Positions 8,225-16,773 of a stretch of 64,000 nucleotides of DNA are shown one piece after another. Origin of the DNA: Methanospirillum hungatei (GTDB lineage: Archaea > Halobacteriota > Methanomicrobia > Methanomicrobiales > Methanospirillaceae); the NCBI RefSeq assembly GCF_019263745.1, contig NZ_CP077107.1, positions 310,001-374,000 on the forward strand, written 5' to 3'. Below the pieces are notes generated by a model. It was not told where the DNA came from, did not search any database, and worked only from the letters and a program-made list of their open reading frames with translations. Position numbers and translations under genes: made by a program. The number at the start of each line of letters is the position of its first letter. The first letter of the stretch is position 1.

Positions 8225-9231
8225 CAGATCACCTCCATCAAACGGGATATCCCGAGAGCAATCCCAATAATTATTCCACAAGCAGTCATTGTGGCTAGAA
8301 TTGGGATATATTGGAATATCTCCTTTTTTACTCCGGTTCGTGACGTAAAGGGAGTTGATCCGGTGAAATTCAGGCCCAGATATCCAACAACCGGGGGCAT
8401 AATCAGGAGAGGGACAGTAGCACCGGCATATAATGCCCATTCAGGAAGACCAGAAGTACCTGCATATGTGATTGAGAAAGGAATAGCAACAATTCCTCCT
8501 AAAATCAGCCCTTTCGTTGAGAAATCTCTGGTCGGAAGGAAAGGTAATAGAAGAGGGAACAGGACTGTACCGGCAAGGACTGCAGTAATTGCGGCTAGAG
8601 CAGCAATATATCCAGCTAAAAACCAGAGAATAAACGTTACAATTACCGCCGGCAGAGCAATATGGACAAGCTCCATTGGTGCCAGAACAAGACGGTCCTT
8701 CATCGGAAAGGTAACCCTACGCATTTCAGGAGTTAATTTTCCCATCTTCAGATATTCAGGGAGATCAGCAGCTCGAACCGGACCATATTGAACTAAAAAT
8801 CCACTCCTTCGTTTCACTTCATGAGCAGCAATCCCAGGTGCTCCGAGCTCGGGAACGATGATCGTGCGGTGTGATACAACCTGTCCAAGGCCGGTTAATT
8901 CAATTCTCTTGACCAGTTCATCCGTACCAAACGTCCCTTTTCCTGCTGCACACCAAACATTAATTCCCTTGGTATCCAGAACAAGGATGTATGCATCCAA
9001 CCCTCTGAGGTTTGAGCGGAGTGCATCAAAACTGAGCGTATAGTTGGCAGATGCAAAGACCGGTGAGTCAGCATTGGGATTGCCAAGGTGGTACAGCCCG
9101 GGTGTTACCCGGTGTCCTGACCGATTATATCCCCATCGTGCAAGGAGATGATCAATCCGGTTAGCAGTGGTGATTTCACTCGTGACAGGCGGTATTGGTA
9201 CAGAACAGGAACAACAACAAGACGATTCCAT
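8224..9231 (-). CDS. hgcA: HgcA, corrinoid methyltransferase of mercury methylation
   Basis: A 335-residue membrane protein that transfers a methyl group from its cobamide to Hg(II), giving methylmercury. The diagnostic cap-helix motif NVWCAAGKGTFGT starts at residue 91, with Cys94 as the expected lower cobalt ligand. Residues about 45-165 make up the corrinoid-binding domain, and about five membrane helices follow from residue 190 on. The N-terminus holds an unusual cluster of four cysteines (CCCSC, residues 5-9). The start is fixed by one-base overlap with the stop of the upstream AbrB gene (TAATG), and the end overlaps hgcB. Methanospirillum hungatei is a known mercury methylator, which agrees with this assignment. 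Confidence 0.97.
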   Translation of the reverse strand: MESSCCCSCSVPIPPVTSEITTANRIDHLLARWGYNRSGHRVTPGLYHLGNPNADSPVFASANYTLSFDALRSNLRGLDAYILVLDTKGINVWCAAGKGTFGTDELVKRIELTGLGQVVSHRTIIVPELGAPGIAAHEVKRRSGFLVQYGPVRAADLPEYLKMGKLTPEMRRVTFPMKDRLVLAPMELVHIALPAVIVTFILWFLAGYIAALAAITAVLAGTVLFPLLLPFLPTRDFSTKGLILGGIVAIPFSITYAGTSGLPEWALYAGATVPLLIMPPVVGYLGLNFTGSTPFTSRTGVKKEIFQYIPILATMTACGIIIGIALGISRLMEVI

Positions 9232-9524
9232 TATTCTGCTCCGGTATCGTTTAGAATTGGACTGAGAACTTCTTTCACCATACCACTCAGGTTCTCTGTC
9301 TTCATGAGGGCCAGACAGCAGATGCTCCCTTCTTTTTCCCAGCTGATAAGAGCCAGTTTGTCACCAGGTTTGATGCCTGCTCGTTCTCTGACATCTTTTG
9401 GCAGGACCATCTGACCCCTATCATCGATGGTAAGAATGGATTCCACCGTGCAACTGCTCTTTGGGCCACAACTGCATCTCATCTCGTCTGCAGTAATTAT
9501 TTCGGATTTTTTTAGTTTTCCCAT
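9231..9524 (-). CDS. AbrB/SpoVT-family regulator linked to hgcAB
   Basis: A 97-residue protein. Residues about 28-75 form a swapped-hairpin AbrB DNA-binding domain (ILTIDDRGQMVLPKDVRE, then GIKPGDKLALIS). The N-terminal part has a CSCGPKSSC cysteine cluster (residues 17-25), and a CC pair occurs near residue 69. These could bind metal or react with thiols, making the protein a candidate metal-responsive regulator of hgcAB. It is the first gene of the operon and overlaps hgcA by one base. Proteins of this kind have been noted next to hgcAB in other genomes. A palindrome at 9533-9545, just upstream of its start, could be its own operator. A broken paralogue lies at 17258-17521. Confidence 0.8.
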   Translation of the reverse strand: MGKLKKSEIITADEMRCSCGPKSSCTVESILTIDDRGQMVLPKDVRERAGIKPGDKLALISWEKEGSICCLALMKTENLSGMVKEVLSPILNDTGAE

Positions 9525-9532
9525 ATAATCTG

Positions 9533-9545
9533 CCTACAATGTAGG
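9533..9545. promoter_or_regulatory. Candidate operator upstream of the hgc operon
   Basis: The sequence CCTACAATGTAGG is a perfect 6+1+6 inverted repeat. It starts 9 nt upstream of the ATG of the AbrB-type gene that opens the hgcAB operon. That position suits repression or autoregulation. A second, looser inverted repeat (GAAAATT ... AATTTTC) follows around 9570-9598. Binding is inference. Confidence 0.4.
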
Positions 9546-9715
9546 TTTTCAGAATATTTAATGTTATCAGAAAATTCAAATTATTCTGAATAATTTTCTT
9601 TTTCGGATATATCCTTTCAGTTGTTTAAATGCGACACAATTAGCAAAAAATTATTTCATCGTATTAGGATCTTGAATAGGAACCGTTTTTTTACAAATAA
9701 AACGTATAAATTATC

Positions 9716-10234
9716 ATGTTCAATACCTCTTCTCTTTCTATTCAATTCTTACCGATTCAGGAGTCAGAACTTGGCAGAATTAATGAATTGTCCAATATCC
9801 CGGAGATTGCCGAACATTTTGAGACGATCCCGCCGGTACCGATGGAAACGACAATAGCCCTGTGGCAGTATATCCAGAATGGGATTGTCTCCCTCTGGGG
9901 GATTCATACCGGTGACCGGATAATCGGTGGAGCTGGGTATTATGTACAGCCTCCAGGGACCAGACTTTCTCATTCGGCGACTTTTTTCCTCTATATTGAA
10001 CCTGGATACTGGGGGAAAGGAATCGGTACAAAAACCATACAATTTTTGGAGGAAGAAGTCAGGAGGAAGGCATATCGACGAATGGAATGTATGGTGGCTG
10101 ATACCAATCCCCGTGCTATCCGGTTGTATGAACATCTTGGATTTGAACCGGAAGGGAAAAAGAAAGAAGCATTTTTTATTGACGGTATCTATGTGGATCT
10201 CATAATCCTGGGTAAAATATTGAATCAGGAGTAA
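9716..10234 (+). CDS. GNAT-family N-acetyltransferase
   Basis: A 172-residue single-domain acetyltransferase. The acetyl-CoA-binding motif A is clear around residues 94-108 (EPGYWGKGIGTKTIQF). The following NPRAIRLYEHLGFEPEG near residue 135 is the motif B region, which usually closes the CoA site. The acceptor cannot be told from sequence; the overall pattern resembles RimJ/YhhY-type enzymes that act on protein N-termini or amino acids. It is divergent from the hgc operon and separated from it by about 190 nt of AT-rich regulatory DNA. No clear Shine-Dalgarno sequence is seen; a TATA-like AT stretch precedes the ATG. Confidence 0.85.
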   Translation: MFNTSSLSIQFLPIQESELGRINELSNIPEIAEHFETIPPVPMETTIALWQYIQNGIVSLWGIHTGDRIIGGAGYYVQPPGTRLSHSATFFLYIEPGYWGKGIGTKTIQFLEEEVRRKAYRRMECMVADTNPRAIRLYEHLGFEPEGKKKEAFFIDGIYVDLIILGKILNQE

Positions 10235-10253
10235 CAAATCTCCGGAAGCAGTC

Positions 10254-10355
10254 ATGGATCTTGTTCCAGTAAAACCCCTTGCCGATCATGAAGAGACCAT
10301 CAGAATGATGTATAATCAAACTCTATCCGGATTATATGAGAAACTTACATCCTGA
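10254..10355 (+). CDS. Possible 33-residue peptide or gene remnant
   Basis: A short frame from ATG 10254 ends just before a T-run at 10356-10362 that could terminate transcription of the acetyltransferase gene. The peptide is acidic and then aromatic (a PLADHEETIRMMYNQTLSG stretch) and matches nothing I recognise. It may be the leftover of a larger gene. Low confidence. Confidence 0.2.
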   Translation: MDLVPVKPLADHEETIRMMYNQTLSGLYEKLTS

Positions 10356-10418
10356 TTTTTTTAGTCGAAAGAAGCAACTTCTTATGGGTGAGATGTTCAA
10401 AATAGTCTGAGGTGCTTC

Positions 10419-11336
10419 ATGCACCAGACATGGAGTTCAATATATATGATTTCTATCTCTTATTCCCGGATTACTATAGTTATTCTGATATTTCTTATTG
10501 GTAGTTCGCATTCTGTTTTGGCGTTTGAAACAGAACAATCAGAAGTTCTGAATATTGATGGGTTAAAACTTGATGATGGCATGATAATTGCACATATCAC
10601 TCTCCCGGAAAGTGTTCAGACAAGTATCAGACCAATAACCGTCGGATTATTCGTTCATGATGTATCATGTTCCGATGCTCCCTTGATCGGTTGGGGACAG
10701 ATGATCCCTGATCCTGATTCTCATGTAGGAATATCATTGTACGGACACATTCCCCTTGGTTTAACCTCTGAAAATATTACCGTGCAGGCAGCAACAAATA
10801 TGAATGATAAATTTCCGACATTGTGTTCTCCATATATTTCTCCTCCTAAACCTCTAGAGTATGCTGTTTCTTCAAAAGAGCCTGCTGAAATAGATTCATG
10901 GTATAATTCCCATACAATAGAGACGAAAAGTAAACCCCAGTATATTATAGAAGATATCATTGTTTCATCAGATTATATGTGGGTGTCTCCTGGTTCGCTA
11001 ATAAAACCTGAAGTTGTTGTAAAAAATCAGGGAGAAGATGACACTTCACCTATACCGGTACAGGTAGATGCATATCTGGGAGAAAGATTGCTTACCCCAA
11101 ATGAGGCACAGATTTCACCATTGATGAATGGAGAAAAGAAAACGTTTACTCTGTCATATAGTATTCCTTCAGATCTGGATTATGGCACATATGATCTCAC
11201 CATGGTACTAGATCCAAATCTTCTCACCGGAAAGGGAGATGCATATTCCAGCGGAGGAAAAATTTCTCTATCAACACCTGATGATGATTCGTTCATAGGA
11301 TGTGCAGCATGTTGGGCTGCAGCACATAATAATTAA
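10419..11336 (+). CDS. Secreted protein with CARDB-like domain
   Basis: A 305-residue protein starting at an ATG with a GAGGTG ribosome binding site 5 nt upstream. A hydrophobic segment at about residues 15-35, ending in VLAFE, is a signal peptide. Residues about 175-285 have the beta-sandwich pattern of CARDB/COG1361 domains (SPGSLIKPEVVVKNQG, later KKTFTLSYSIPSDLDYGTY), which are adhesion-like modules frequent on methanogen surfaces. The C-terminus ends with a CAACW motif. The N-terminal domain is not recognised. The likely place is the outer face of the cell envelope; the partner is unknown. Confidence 0.7.
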   Translation: MHQTWSSIYMISISYSRITIVILIFLIGSSHSVLAFETEQSEVLNIDGLKLDDGMIIAHITLPESVQTSIRPITVGLFVHDVSCSDAPLIGWGQMIPDPDSHVGISLYGHIPLGLTSENITVQAATNMNDKFPTLCSPYISPPKPLEYAVSSKEPAEIDSWYNSHTIETKSKPQYIIEDIIVSSDYMWVSPGSLIKPEVVVKNQGEDDTSPIPVQVDAYLGERLLTPNEAQISPLMNGEKKTFTLSYSIPSDLDYGTYDLTMVLDPNLLTGKGDAYSSGGKISLSTPDDDSFIGCAACWAAAHNN

Positions 11337-11421
11337 AATAAATATCTCCATGAAAGATCCGAAATAGAGATAAAGATGGATGATACTTCTTGGGATCTGG
11401 AAAGATGTATGATGTGACATT

Positions 11422-12351
11422 ATGACAGTAGTAATCCGGGCAGATTGTCTTACAAAAAAATTCGGGAAGAATACTGTAGTGGACCATGTGTCCTTCGAAG
11501 TGAGCGAGGGAGAAATATTCGGATTTCTGGGACAAAACGGTGCAGGAAAAACCACTACCACACGAATGCTTACCGGAGTGCTTCCTTCTAACAGCGGGAC
11601 TGCGACGATTCTTGGATATGATGTCATGAAAAGTCCGGTTTATGCAAAACAGAGGTTTGGTGTGGTTCCGGAGACTTCAAATGCGTATATCGATCTCTCA
11701 GCACAGCAGAATATGTTCCTTATGGGAGAACTCTATGATCTTCCAAAATCAAAAATATTACGGCGTACAGAAGAATTATTAACATTAGTAGGATTAATTG
11801 AACGAAAGGACCAGAAGGTACAGGCGTATTCAAAAGGGATGAAACAGCGCCTTATCCTTGCAATGTCACTCATACATGAGCCTGAACTCCTCTTTCTTGA
11901 TGAGCCTACGAGTGGTCTGGATGTGCAAAGCACTCATATGATACTCTCACTGCTTCGGGATTTGAACCGGAACGGAATGACCATCTTTTTAACAACCCAT
12001 AATATGGAAGAAGCGAACCAGCTCTGTAACCGTGTTGGTATAATCAGGGCCGGGAAGATGATAGCGCTTGATGCACCTGAAAAACTTAAATCAGCAATAG
12101 ACCGAGAGCACAGGATTGAAGTGAGTTTTGCAAAAGACGTTCCCAGTATAGAACCTGGAGATCTTCCCGGGATTATCAGGGCAGAAAAAACCGGAGATAA
12201 ATGGCAGATAATTGTTTCAGATAAAGATGCAGCGATTCGGTCGATTGTAGCATATTCTATAGAGCAGAACACTGCAATCGTCACTCTCAATACACTGGCA
12301 CCAACCCTGGATGAAGCATTCATAAGGCTTACCAGAGAGGAAGAAAAATGA
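11422..12351 (+). CDS. ABC-2 exporter ATP-binding protein
   Basis: A 309-residue ABC ATPase of the DrrA/CcmA type. Walker A GQNGAGKT is at 37-44, the ABC signature is YSKGMKQR near 136-143, Walker B LLFLDEP is near 155-161, and the switch histidine appears in LTTHNMEEA. The C-terminal ~80 residues are the extra domain typical of drug/lipid/Nat-type exporters. It overlaps the downstream permease by ATGA, so the two form a half-transporter pair (probably 2+2). The substrate cannot be inferred. In Methanomicrobia such pairs often export unknown peptides or small molecules. Confidence 0.93.
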   Translation: MTVVIRADCLTKKFGKNTVVDHVSFEVSEGEIFGFLGQNGAGKTTTTRMLTGVLPSNSGTATILGYDVMKSPVYAKQRFGVVPETSNAYIDLSAQQNMFLMGELYDLPKSKILRRTEELLTLVGLIERKDQKVQAYSKGMKQRLILAMSLIHEPELLFLDEPTSGLDVQSTHMILSLLRDLNRNGMTIFLTTHNMEEANQLCNRVGIIRAGKMIALDAPEKLKSAIDREHRIEVSFAKDVPSIEPGDLPGIIRAEKTGDKWQIIVSDKDAAIRSIVAYSIEQNTAIVTLNTLAPTLDEAFIRLTREEEK

Positions 12352-13112
12352 GTCCGATACATCCCTATGGGATTGCTTCACAGATACGACGGGCATGGGC
12401 TATTACAAAAAAGGATATCCGGATTTATTATTTGAAAGGTCCGGTCCTCATCTTTGGGATTATTATGCCATTATTTTTATTCCTTGCTTTTTTCATGGGT
12501 AGCAGGCAGATCCCTTTGTCTTTTCTTATTGCAGGACTTGTCGGAATGACACTCTTCTTTACAGCAACAGCAGTATCTCCGGCGATATTTCCCTGGGAAG
12601 GATCGGCAAAAACTCTTGAGCGACTTGCATCAACCCCGATAACCGTAGAAGCGATGATATTCGGTGATATGGTGGCATCAGCACTATTTTCCATTGGCAT
12701 CACTTTTATTACGGTAATCATTGGTATAGTGCTTGGGCTATCACTTCTGCATGGATTCATTCTCCTCAGTGTGATTATCATTGGAGCCTGGTGTTTTGCA
12801 GCGATTGGTATGTTGTTTGCTGCAATGCCAACCAATACGCCTTCAAACATAATGATGATTTCAAACCTGGTGAAATTCCCGCTGGTTTTTATATCTGGAA
12901 TATTCATTCCTCTTGAACAGATGCCTCCCTGGGGACAGATGTTAGCCTGGTTCTCTCCGCTGACCTATATTGTAGATATTGTCCGATATTCATTTACAAA
13001 TTCGAACTTCTTGCCAATCATCATTGATTTCGTAGTTCTTATTCTGTTTACTATTGCAGGGACCGGTCTGTCGATGTATCTACATAAGAGACTGATGCCT
13101 TCGAGATTGTAA
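12348..13112 (+). CDS. ABC-2 type permease
   Basis: A 254-residue protein with about six hydrophobic segments. It has the usual ABC-2 layout: first helix near residue 28, a central pair, and the conserved PL(V)FISGIFIPLEQMPPW stretch near residue 180, the ABC-2 signature before the last helices. It starts inside the last codons of the ATPase gene (ATGA), so the two are translationally coupled and must act together in the membrane. The length is normal for the family and the frame is intact. Nothing in the neighbourhood names the substrate. Confidence 0.93.
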   Translation: MSPIHPYGIASQIRRAWAITKKDIRIYYLKGPVLIFGIIMPLFLFLAFFMGSRQIPLSFLIAGLVGMTLFFTATAVSPAIFPWEGSAKTLERLASTPITVEAMIFGDMVASALFSIGITFITVIIGIVLGLSLLHGFILLSVIIIGAWCFAAIGMLFAAMPTNTPSNIMMISNLVKFPLVFISGIFIPLEQMPPWGQMLAWFSPLTYIVDIVRYSFTNSNFLPIIIDFVVLILFTIAGTGLSMYLHKRLMPSRL

Positions 13113-13344
13113 AAACTGAAATATATCGGATTACTCCGGGGAAATCTGGAATACTGTAGTACTACTATCACTGCTCCGACCATAGGCCAGATAACGGAGA
13201 TTGGGAAAACAGCCGGAGGAACCCCTGATGGTACTATCGGCCAGAGATGATATGATGACCATAGAGGATGAGCGATGAACCGGAAAAATCTATGAGGTCA
13301 GGTAATGGGAAAAATGCGATGATAATAAGATTTCAAGTTGTATA

Positions 13345-13842
13345 TCATGCATGAACCGTTGACAGTCTCTTTCTGATCACACCGGATAATTCCTCTCCAA
13401 ATGCAATTTTATCTCCAAGTTTATACCAGAGTTGTATCTGGTTCTCTGCATGAAACCCTGCCTCATCCGTGTATCCAATCATGAGCGAGGATGAAGTTGG
13501 CACGAATCTGGATACAATCTCCGCATTCTCCGGGAGTTGAATATTCACGGATCTGAAGAAGATCTTCCCTTCATCCATCTCCTGCATGAATGATGTATTC
13601 ATGGTCTCTTTCGCCAGTTCACCAAGCACCCGGCAGGAATAACATTGCTTGGTTTCATGAAAATGATATACTTCAAGAACCCCAGAAGAAGGAATTGATG
13701 TAATTGTGCTATAATTTTGAAGGGAGAGATTTTCTACGGTAAAAATCTGGTTGCACCCGCATCCACCTGAAAAGATCATAATGAATGTAATTACTGCGAG
13801 AAGGAGGAGCGGTATCAGGATATCCTTTCTTGGAGCTTGCAT
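13345..13842 (-). CDS. ArsF-like thioredoxin-fold lipoprotein (first copy)
   Basis: A protein of about 165 residues. The frame is open further upstream, but only to a TTG within the preceding gene; the ATG at 13842 gives a proper signal. The N-terminus has a hydrophobic helix that ends in SGGCGC, a lipobox-like site near Cys28, so the protein is probably lipid-anchored outside the membrane. A VYHFH segment followed by CYSC (Cys67/Cys70) is characteristic of the family named in databases as the ArsF-like nitroreductase-subunit proteins. They have a thioredoxin-like fold, and their real role is uncertain. A paralogue lies at 22678-23145 with the same HFH and CxxC motifs. Its place in a thiol/metal cluster suggests extracytoplasmic redox work. 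Confidence 0.7.
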   Translation of the reverse strand: MQAPRKDILIPLLLLAVITFIMIFSGGCGCNQIFTVENLSLQNYSTITSIPSSGVLEVYHFHETKQCYSCRVLGELAKETMNTSFMQEMDEGKIFFRSVNIQLPENAEIVSRFVPTSSSLMIGYTDEAGFHAENQIQLWYKLGDKIAFGEELSGVIRKRLSTVHA

Positions 13843-13867
13843 GAATATTGATACAACAAGGAGAATA

Positions 13868-14227
13868 TTACCTGATTTTTTCCCGGACAACGGATGTTAG
13901 TAGTTCAATCTCATCAAATCGGGGTTCTTCCATACCGTTCTTCACAATACCGCATTCGGTTGCGATAATATGAATATCCGGATCATATCCCTGTTCTTTG
14001 AGTTTTTTCCTACCGCAACAGTCAGAACACCCATCAACCACCAGGATCTTTTCAGCATGGGCAAGAGCATCCAGCATCTTCTCTGGCTGTGCCCTTGCAG
14101 GAAGGCACATTTCTATCTGACCCGGACATCGCCTGATGAGTATCTCTCCAACCTTTGCCGTAAGTTTTCCGGTGTTTGAGATCCCGGAACAGGTGATGAG
14201 GGTAATTTCTGAATCATTGAGCATCAT
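13868..14227 (-). CDS. DGC-domain putative zinc-binding protein (copy 1)
   Basis: A 119-residue soluble protein. It opens with ITCSGISNTGKLT near residue 12, has a Cys in the middle (RRCPGQ and MCLPA), and carries VDGCSDCC near residue 66, the Asp-Gly-Cys motif that names the family. The conserved cysteines are thought to bind zinc; the biochemical function of the family is unknown. It lies between an ArsF-like gene and another DGC gene on the same strand with short gaps, so it belongs to the same transcription unit. Two adjacent ATGs are possible starts, with little effect on the product. Confidence 0.8.
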   Translation of the reverse strand: MMLNDSEITLITCSGISNTGKLTAKVGEILIRRCPGQIEMCLPARAQPEKMLDALAHAEKILVVDGCSDCCGRKKLKEQGYDPDIHIIATECGIVKNGMEEPRFDEIELLTSVVREKIR

Positions 14228-14242
14228 GAAAAAAGAGGACGG

Positions 14243-14710
14243 TTAACCGCATTTTCCGCCACAATCACAGCCACAGCCTCCTGAACCATCGGATTTCTTC
14301 TCCCCGGAATTGGACTCCTGCAGCTTTCCTTCCCCTTTCCACGCAGCAGAGACGATTGACTCAACTTCATCTGAAGTAAATGACCGGTTACCGCTCTTCT
14401 TTTCAATACCAAGATCGGTTATTACGAGGTGCTGATGAACCGGAACTCCTGCCTGCTCCAGGATCTTTCGTGCACAATCCATCCCGCACCCATCGATTGC
14501 GACGACTTCCTGCACCCCTTTGGCACGTTCAGCCAGAGACTCTGATCCTGATGCAAGCAAAGCCGTGCAGACAAAACTGCCATATCCCTCGTCAGATAAC
14601 TGAATCGCAGCCTGATTTGATATCTGTCCGGTGTTTGCCTGTCCGGAGCAGGGGAATATAAGTCGGTTCTTCTCATTACTTCCACAGGTGCATGGAGCCT
14701 GCTCTGCCAT
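14243..14710 (-). CDS. DGC-domain putative zinc-binding protein (copy 2) with Cys-rich tail
   Basis: A 155-residue protein. It has an N-terminal CTCG motif (residues 7-10), the FPCSGQANTGQIS family start near residue 19, IDGCGMDC near residue 72, and a tail GGCGCDCGGKCG that adds five cysteines at the extreme C-terminus. The tail resembles that of HgcB in this window and may bind metal. Its ATG overlaps the stop of the upstream mini-thioredoxin gene by one base (TAATG), so the two are co-translated. That coupling suggests the thioredoxin keeps these cysteines reduced or transfers a metal with them (inference). Confidence 0.82.
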   Translation of the reverse strand: MAEQAPCTCGSNEKNRLIFPCSGQANTGQISNQAAIQLSDEGYGSFVCTALLASGSESLAERAKGVQEVVAIDGCGMDCARKILEQAGVPVHQHLVITDLGIEKKSGNRSFTSDEVESIVSAAWKGEGKLQESNSGEKKSDGSGGCGCDCGGKCG

Positions 14711-14949
14711 TATGCACTCTCCTGAATAATTTCCATGATCTCGTTGACGGTGGGAACCCGGCCGGCAACAACCTCCTCGCCGTCCAGGAAGAGAGACGGA
14801 GTCATCATCACGCCTCTGTTCACAATCTCCTCAAGTGCCTCAACTTTTACAATATCTGCCTCAATTCCGGATTTCTTCACTGCTTCAGTCACATTGTCAT
14901 ACATTCGTTTGCATTTTGTGCAGCCGGTTCCGAATACTTCAAGTTTCAT
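14710..14949 (-). CDS. Mini-thioredoxin (redox-active disulfide protein 2 family)
   Basis: A 79-residue protein, the usual size of the glutaredoxin-like TIGR00412 family. The active site GTGCTKCKR has Cys10 and Cys13 near the N-terminus, and a cis-Pro occurs in MMTPSLFLDG near residue 51. The start is supported by a GGTGAAAT ribosome binding site directly upstream. Proteins of this family typically lie beside DUF318/ArsP-type permeases in methanogens, as here. Cytoplasmic thiol-disulfide exchange on a partner within the cluster is the likely job. It couples by one-base overlap to the DGC gene. Confidence 0.9.
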   Translation of the reverse strand: MKLEVFGTGCTKCKRMYDNVTEAVKKSGIEADIVKVEALEEIVNRGVMMTPSLFLDGEEVVAGRVPTVNEIMEIIQESA

Positions 14950-15062
14950 ATTTCACCTTTATTTGAAATACTTTTGTTATATGAGATAATCATCTTTTGT
15001 TTTGAGGGATACACATCTTGTCCCTGCATGGGATTGACGATGTTGAACTCCAGCAGTTATCT

Positions 15063-15311
15063 TCAGGATTTGTAATATTCTGCCATAATTGCTTTCATAT
15101 ACAACTCCTCTGCTCCTTTGGAGATGTAATTGTACACTTTTACTCTTTTCAACAGAGTTTCTTTGATTTGTTGCTCGGAATTGAGATTCATTTCCTTAAC
15201 TTCAGCGATTATCTCATTCAGCATAGTGATACCAGTTGGTATCCCGTTAATCGGGATCATCTTTATCCTTCGTAATGCATCCGCCGGACAACAGGGTTTA
15301 TACAAAGTCAT
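15063..15311 (-). CDS. Small hypothetical protein with N-terminal CCP motif
   Basis: An 82-residue protein that starts 5 nt after the stop of the permease gene. The N-terminus has a vicinal cysteine pair followed by proline (LYKPCCPADALRRIK). The rest is helical with a GIPTGI turn and a C-terminal tyrosine-rich helix. No named family is recognised. Its position in the permease unit and the CCP motif, shared with other small proteins of the cluster, suggest a metal- or thiol-handling accessory. About 110 nt separate it from the thioredoxin gene downstream; that gap holds nothing recognisable. Confidence 0.7.
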   Translation of the reverse strand: MTLYKPCCPADALRRIKMIPINGIPTGITMLNEIIAEVKEMNLNSEQQIKETLLKRVKVYNYISKGAEELYMKAIMAEYYKS

Positions 15312-15316
15312 TTAAA

Positions 15317-16396
15317 TCAGAGCCCGCTGTTTCCGAATACAAATCCGGCTAATGTAGAGAAGATAACAACAAGCACGGCATACACTCCGGTCTTTTTTGC
15401 TCCCATAACCCGGGTGAGAACCATGAGACTGGGCAGACTGATGGATGGGCCGGTCAGGAGAAGAGCAAGGGCTGGTCCCTTCGCCATGTTCCCGGAAAGA
15501 TATCCAAGGGTTGTCCCGATAACTGGCACTTCAAGCAGGGTTGGCATGTAGAGAATTGCACCGATAACTGCAGCGGTAAAGTTTGCCAGGAGAGAATTGT
15601 CCCCGATATATGGCTGAAAGGTCTCTGGGGGGATAAAGTAGGAGAGTACTCCGAGAGCGAAGGTTCCGATAACGAGGATCGGGAAGATCTTCTTTGTCAG
15701 ATCCCATATCTCATACCCCCATTCCGTCACCTCATCCCGACTAAAGTAGTAAATAAGCAGGAATGCAACCGCCATGGAGAGGAAATAGACAATAAGGAGC
15801 CGGATGAAGATGTCTAGTTGTGAGGTACCAACAAGCAGGATAGCAATCAGGAAGATGAAGAATGCTGGAATAATCCATTTTGGGCGTTCTTCGCTGCTGG
15901 AAGAGATCCTAATATTCTTTTTGGCATTTGCACGGACTTCATTATCATGCTCTTTGAATATTATTGTCATGATAAGACCGATGACAATTGACAGAAGAAT
16001 AGCAGAAACAGCACGGGCAATCCCGATATCAATACCCAGGACTTTTGCCGAGTAGACAATAGCAAGGATGTTAATCGCCGGACCGGCATACAGGAAGGTG
16101 ATTGCGGGACCAATACCACTCCCTTTTTTTAGAATTCCGGCAAACATCGGGAGAATAGTGCAACTGCATACCGCAAGGACAGTCCCGGATACTGAGGCTA
16201 TGCCAAAACTGACTGACTTTTTTGCATCCGGACTGAAGTATTTTAGAATTGCATCTTTCTTTACAAAAGCGGCAATGGCTCCGGCAATAAAAAAGGCAGG
16301 GATAAGACAGGTAACTACGTGTTCAGTGAGATATGCTAGGAGTATTGTCCACCCGACAAAAAGTGCTCCGGTAAGAATATCGATCATCGATATCAC
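15317..16396 (-). CDS. ArsP/DUF318-type permease (copy 1)
   Basis: A 359-residue protein with about ten membrane helices and a charged loop near residues 150-170. Residues 77-80 read CSCT within VCSCTILPMFAGI, the cysteine motif of the DUF318/ArsP permease family, which includes exporters for organoarsenicals and other metal(loid) species. A second half-repeat carries LEVPVIGTTLG. The GTG at 16396 overlaps the preceding small gene as GTGA and has a GGAG site; an ATG four codons in is the alternative. The family suggests efflux of a thiol-bound metal(loid) or methylated derivative. The exact substrate is not readable from sequence. Confidence 0.87.
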   Translation of the reverse strand: MISMIDILTGALFVGWTILLAYLTEHVVTCLIPAFFIAGAIAAFVKKDAILKYFSPDAKKSVSFGIASVSGTVLAVCSCTILPMFAGILKKGSGIGPAITFLYAGPAINILAIVYSAKVLGIDIGIARAVSAILLSIVIGLIMTIIFKEHDNEVRANAKKNIRISSSSEERPKWIIPAFFIFLIAILLVGTSQLDIFIRLLIVYFLSMAVAFLLIYYFSRDEVTEWGYEIWDLTKKIFPILVIGTFALGVLSYFIPPETFQPYIGDNSLLANFTAAVIGAILYMPTLLEVPVIGTTLGYLSGNMAKGPALALLLTGPSISLPSLMVLTRVMGAKKTGVYAVLVVIFSTLAGFVFGNSGL

Positions 16397-16581
16397 TGAT
16401 TCTCCATTCTTTTTTGTTCATTCTGATCTTTTCGAGGACCACAACAACAGGGGCAGCATCCTCCTCGCATGATCACTCTTCGCATGATAAGCATCATCAG
16501 GAGCATAATGATTGCAAAAACAACCATTATCCCAATAATGTAATAAATGGGAAATCCAAAGAATGGCATCATAAATGGCAT
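16393..16581 (-). CDS. 62-residue membrane protein with CCPCCCGP motif
   Basis: A single hydrophobic helix (about residues 10-35) is followed by a short basic stretch and the cysteine cluster GGCCPCCCGPRK at residues 40-51, then a polar tail. Five cysteines in six positions, right at the membrane surface, look like a metal- or thiol-binding site. The gene overlaps the permease start by 4 nt, so it is made together with the permease and probably acts with it. A similar CCCCGPK motif occurs in the 44-residue protein at 17041-17175. No database family is recognised. Confidence 0.75.
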   Translation of the reverse strand: MPFMMPFFGFPIYYIIGIMVVFAIIMLLMMLIMRRVIMRGGCCPCCCGPRKDQNEQKRMENQ

Positions 16582-16773
16582 GATTTGTTCATCTCAAATG
16601 TACTCTGATTGCTCATCAGAGTGTTTCAACATTTATTGAAGTGGATCTTAGAACTATATAACAATACCTATCTCAAATAAATTTGGAATGCCTGCGCGGA
16701 TTTTTTAATTCCATTTTGAAAGAACTACCTGATATATAGATATCTCATATCTTTTCTATTGCTATACTCCTCG

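Noticed and set aside
8291-8791. A 166-codon plus-strand frame opposite hgcA
   Set aside because: Shadow of the hgcA coding strand; hgcA is certain from its NVWC motif and coupling.
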